In this document: positions 6,576-7,999 of the stretch, one piece after another | Layout of the letters: each line of letters opens with the position of its first letter | Numbering within the stretch: the first letter of the stretch is position 1 | Assembly: GCA_938030835.1 (NCBI GenBank) | Contig: CALHID010000249.1 | Span: 1-7,999, forward strand | Direction of reading: 5' to 3' | DNA: 7,999 nucleotides | Source of the DNA: an uncultured Actinomyces sp. | Lineage (GTDB): Bacteria > Actinomycetota > Actinomycetes > Actinomycetales > Actinomycetaceae | Made by a program: the position numbers and the translations under genes | Notes under the pieces: generated by a model | Databases searched by the model: none | The model's input: the letters and a program-made list of their open reading frames with translations, nothing else | What the model was told of the DNA's origin: nothing

Positions 6576-6595
6576 ACGGCGCCCGTAGGCGCCGT
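6576..6595. repeat. Perfect hairpin between the two tRNA-Ser genes
   Basis: ACGGCGCC (6576-6583) and GGCGCCGT (6588-6595) form an 8-bp stem with a CGTA loop. On the minus strand only TTTC follows, so it is a poor terminator. It may be a processing signal or a weak attenuator between the tRNAs. Confidence 0.6.
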
Positions 6596-6603
6596 GAAAA
6601 TTC

Positions 6604-6694
6604 TGGCGGAGAGTCAGGGATTTGAACCCTGGAGACGCTTTAGACGCCTACACGATTTCCAATCGTGCTCCTTCGGCCACTCGGACAACTCTCC
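6604..6694 (-). tRNA. tRNA-Ser (anticodon GGA)
   Basis: The 91-base class II cloverleaf has the acceptor stem GGAGAGT with ACTCTCC, the anticodon loop TTGGAAA closed by CACGA/TCGTG, and the anticodon GGA at 6660-6658. A variable arm (AGGCG with CGTCT), the T-loop TTCAAAT, a G discriminator and an encoded CCA are present. It reads UCC and UCU. A -10-like TATACT lies on the minus strand at 6719-6714, about 20 bases upstream, suggesting that both tRNAs share this promoter, although no good -35 is visible. Confidence 0.96.
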
Positions 6695-6761
6695 ATATAA
6701 AACCGCACGGGACAGTATAGCGGATTTCTTACCAATATAGGGCGAGAAGTTCTGTGTATTT

Positions 6762-6790
6762 TTAATACTTGTGTAGTATTGTCATACTAT
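6762..6790 (+). promoter_or_regulatory. Putative promoter with overlapping palindromes upstream of the TRIC gene
   Basis: TTAATA (6762-6767) and TACTAT (6785-6790) are 17 bases apart and each matches 4 of 6 consensus bases, so this is a weak promoter candidate. Two overlapping inverted repeats fall in it: AATACT/AGTATT (6764-6769 and 6775-6780) and TAGTAT/ATACTA (6774-6779 and 6784-6789). A dimeric repressor could bind here. The TRIC ribosome-binding site AGGAGG (6810-6815) follows. Confidence 0.4.
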
Positions 6791-6820
6791 TAAAAACAAA
6801 AACACCAGTAGGAGGTATGG

Positions 6821-7564
6821 ATGCCACCGTTTTTCTCGCCTTATGGCACAGATGCAATTTCTGTGGGCATCCCCTACTGGCTGGACCTTCTAACCGTAAT
6901 TATTGGTGCAATCTCGGGAATCTTGGTTGCAAGAGATCGTCACTTAGACCTTGTGGGCTTTGTGGGTCTTGGTCTTTTGGGTGGTCTGGGTGGCGGGCTT
7001 ATCAGGGACGTCATGATGCAAGAAGGTGGCGTCTACATGCTCAACTCGCCCTACGCCATTCCGGCTGCCGTTTTTACCGCTGTCTTACTGTTTATGTTCC
7101 CTGAGCCGCTTGATAGATTCTCTCGCATGCTTGAGTGGACCGACATTATTTCCGTTGGCCTCTTTGCTGTTGTTGGTACCGATAAAGCCCTGGTATATCA
7201 CCTGCTTCCCTTCTCGGTCATTCTGATGGGAAGCATTACGGGCGTTGGTGGCGGTATGCTTCGCGATGTATTTCTTGGCGATATACCTCGTATTTTCCAG
7301 CGAAGCAATCTCTACGCGTTTTGCGCAGTTGCTGGCACTACCTCATATTGGGCACTTGTTTCCTACGCTGGAGTCACCAAAATCTGGGCAGCCGTTGTCT
7401 GCGTTGCAGTTACCGTTTGCCTGAGGCGTTGGTCGCTCAAGTACAACGTGCTTTCTCCGGCCGACGTTGACCTTACGCCGCACGTAATGCGCAGTGTTAA
7501 CAAGCTTCGTCACAAAGCTCAGAAGCCAGGTAAACAACCTGAGCAGAACACCCTATCAAAGTAG
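6821..7564 (+). CDS. TRIC/UPF0126 family membrane channel protein
   Basis: This 247-residue integral membrane protein has the internal duplication of the UPF0126 (Gly_transporter/TRIC) family: two three-helix modules. The first carries GLGGGLIRDVMMQ and the second TGVGGGMLRDVFLGDIPRIF, the hallmark glycine triplet plus Arg-Asp. Relatives form trimeric cation channels; annotation as a glycine transporter also exists, so the transported solute is open. Hydrophobic segments span about residues 18-37, 44-64, 78-95, 105-125, 131-150 and 160-205. The start at 6821 is chosen because AGGAGG lies 5 bases upstream; the ATG at 6817 is out of frame. The C-terminal 30 residues are basic and polar and probably cytoplasmic. 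The gene diverges from the tRNA-Ser genes and converges on typA. Confidence 0.88.
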   Translation: MPPFFSPYGTDAISVGIPYWLDLLTVIIGAISGILVARDRHLDLVGFVGLGLLGGLGGGLIRDVMMQEGGVYMLNSPYAIPAAVFTAVLLFMFPEPLDRFSRMLEWTDIISVGLFAVVGTDKALVYHLLPFSVILMGSITGVGGGMLRDVFLGDIPRIFQRSNLYAFCAVAGTTSYWALVSYAGVTKIWAAVVCVAVTVCLRRWSLKYNVLSPADVDLTPHVMRSVNKLRHKAQKPGKQPEQNTLSK

Positions 7565-7580
7565 CATTCGCTCACAATCG

Positions 7581-7650
7581 GCGGTCTTGGGCGGTTTTGG
7601 GCGGTTTTGGGCGGTTCTGGGCGGTTCTGGGCGGTTTTGGACGGTTTTGC
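7581..7650 (+). repeat. Seven tandem copies of a 10-bp G-rich unit
   Basis: The unit GCGGTTTTGG recurs at 7581, 7591, 7601, 7611, 7621, 7631 and 7641 with no spacing change. Copy 1 reads GCGGTCTTGG, copies 4 and 5 GCGGTTCTGG, and copy 7 ACGGTTTTGC. Unit junctions create five GGG runs (from 7589 to 7631) separated by exactly 7 bases. The array begins 17 bases after the TRIC stop. Confidence 0.9.
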
Positions 7651-7700
7651 ATCGCCCCCACATACCGTTTACCAGCACTTTATTTAAAATCTACCTGAAA

Positions 7701-7745
7701 CAAAACTGGCGAGAAACGCTTGCAGCTGCAAGTTCTTCTCGCCAG
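7701..7745 (-). terminator. Nested hairpin terminator of typA
   Basis: CTGGCGAGAA (7706-7715) pairs perfectly with TTCTCGCCAG (7736-7745), and inside it CTTGCAG/CTGCAAG (7719-7732) is a second perfect palindrome. On the minus strand TTTTGTTT follows, so it best terminates typA, 24 bases beyond its stop. On the plus strand there is no T-run, so it is a weaker terminator for the TRIC gene. Confidence 0.8.
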
Positions 7746-7769
7746 ATTGGTTATCTGTAAACGACGCTG

Positions 7770-7999
7770 TTACTTCTTGACCATGCCGTTGCGGACTGCC
7801 CACTTACGGCGTTCGGTCTCGGAGAGAATACGCTTACGCATGCGGATGTTTTGTGGCGTAATCTCAACAAGCTCGTCGTCCATGATGTACTCCAAGGCCT
7901 CTTCCAGCGTAAATAGGCGTGGAGGAGTCAGCTGAACTGAAATATCTGCAGTTGAAGACCTCTGGTTGCCCAAAGACTTGGTGCGCGCAATGTTAACAA
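7770..7999 (-). CDS. typA: Translational GTPase TypA/BipA, C-terminal fragment (open at window edge)
   Basis: The frame runs off the right edge without a start; the TTG at 7973 is internal, since codons upstream still read VNIARTKSLGNQRSS. The visible end matches the C-terminal domain of TypA/BipA. It includes DISVQLTPPRLFTLEEALEYIMDDELVEITPQNIRMRKRIL, equivalent to the family's RLTPP, LE.AL.FI.DDELVEVTP and IRLRKR elements. The product is a ribosome-associated GTPase involved in ribosome assembly and stress or cold adaptation. Only the last 75 or so of roughly 600 residues are here, so the GTPase domain cannot be checked. The stop TAA is followed by a hairpin terminator shared with the convergent TRIC gene region. 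Confidence 0.92.
   Translation of the reverse strand, partial: VNIARTKSLGNQRSSTADISVQLTPPRLFTLEEALEYIMDDELVEITPQNIRMRKRILSETERRKWAVRNGMVKK

Noticed and set aside
6769..7104. Frame starting upstream of the TRIC gene, including the ATG at 6817
   Set aside because: It is out of frame with the conserved GGG/RD motifs and overlaps the putative promoter.
7581..7650. CRISPR array
   Set aside because: The unit is 10 bp with no unique spacers; it is a simple tandem repeat.
7494..7760. Plus-strand frame crossing the TRIC end and the decamer array, with a GRFWAV-like repeated peptide
   Set aside because: It overlaps the TRIC gene out of frame, has no ribosome-binding site, and its repeats follow from the DNA repeat.

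Overview
This window reads as a chimera of three bacterial sources joined inside coding sequence, not as one contiguous chromosome. The gene families (a Bacteroidales-type MMPL/acyltransferase, an Actinomyces/Schaalia-like block, and a Coriobacteriia block resembling Lancefieldella/Atopobium or Olsenella) fit a human oral or gut metagenome assembly. The taxon names are inferred from protein character and base composition; no search was run.

Layout. (1) About 1-541, plus strand, very GC-rich: the end of an MMPL-type exporter running into the start of a lysophospholipid-acyltransferase-like domain, open at the left edge. (2) About 521 to 5400, minus strand, actinomycete-like. In transcription order it holds a dihydrolipoamide acyltransferase (E2) catalytic domain, a YagU-family membrane protein, a DUF4191 membrane protein, and a polar amino-acid ABC transporter operon (lipoprotein, permease, ATPase). 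The ATPase is cut right after its LSGGQ signature, where the sequence switches to block 1. (3) About 5400-7999, Coriobacteriia-like: a DUF4013 membrane protein (minus) fused in frame to the E2 domain, two tRNA-Ser genes (CGA and GGA, minus), a TRIC/UPF0126 membrane protein (plus), a seven-copy 10-bp G-rich repeat, a terminator hairpin, and the C-terminal end of TypA/BipA (minus, open at the right edge).

Within blocks the genes make sense. The transporter operon has its own upstream region with inverted repeats, a 4-bp permease/ATPase overlap, and is insulated from DUF4191 by a strong terminator. E2, YagU and DUF4191 each end in a hairpin. No multi-gene novel system is visible. The observations most worth checking are the two chimeric joins, the decamer repeat with G-quadruplex potential after the TRIC gene, and several palindromes in 5' regions.
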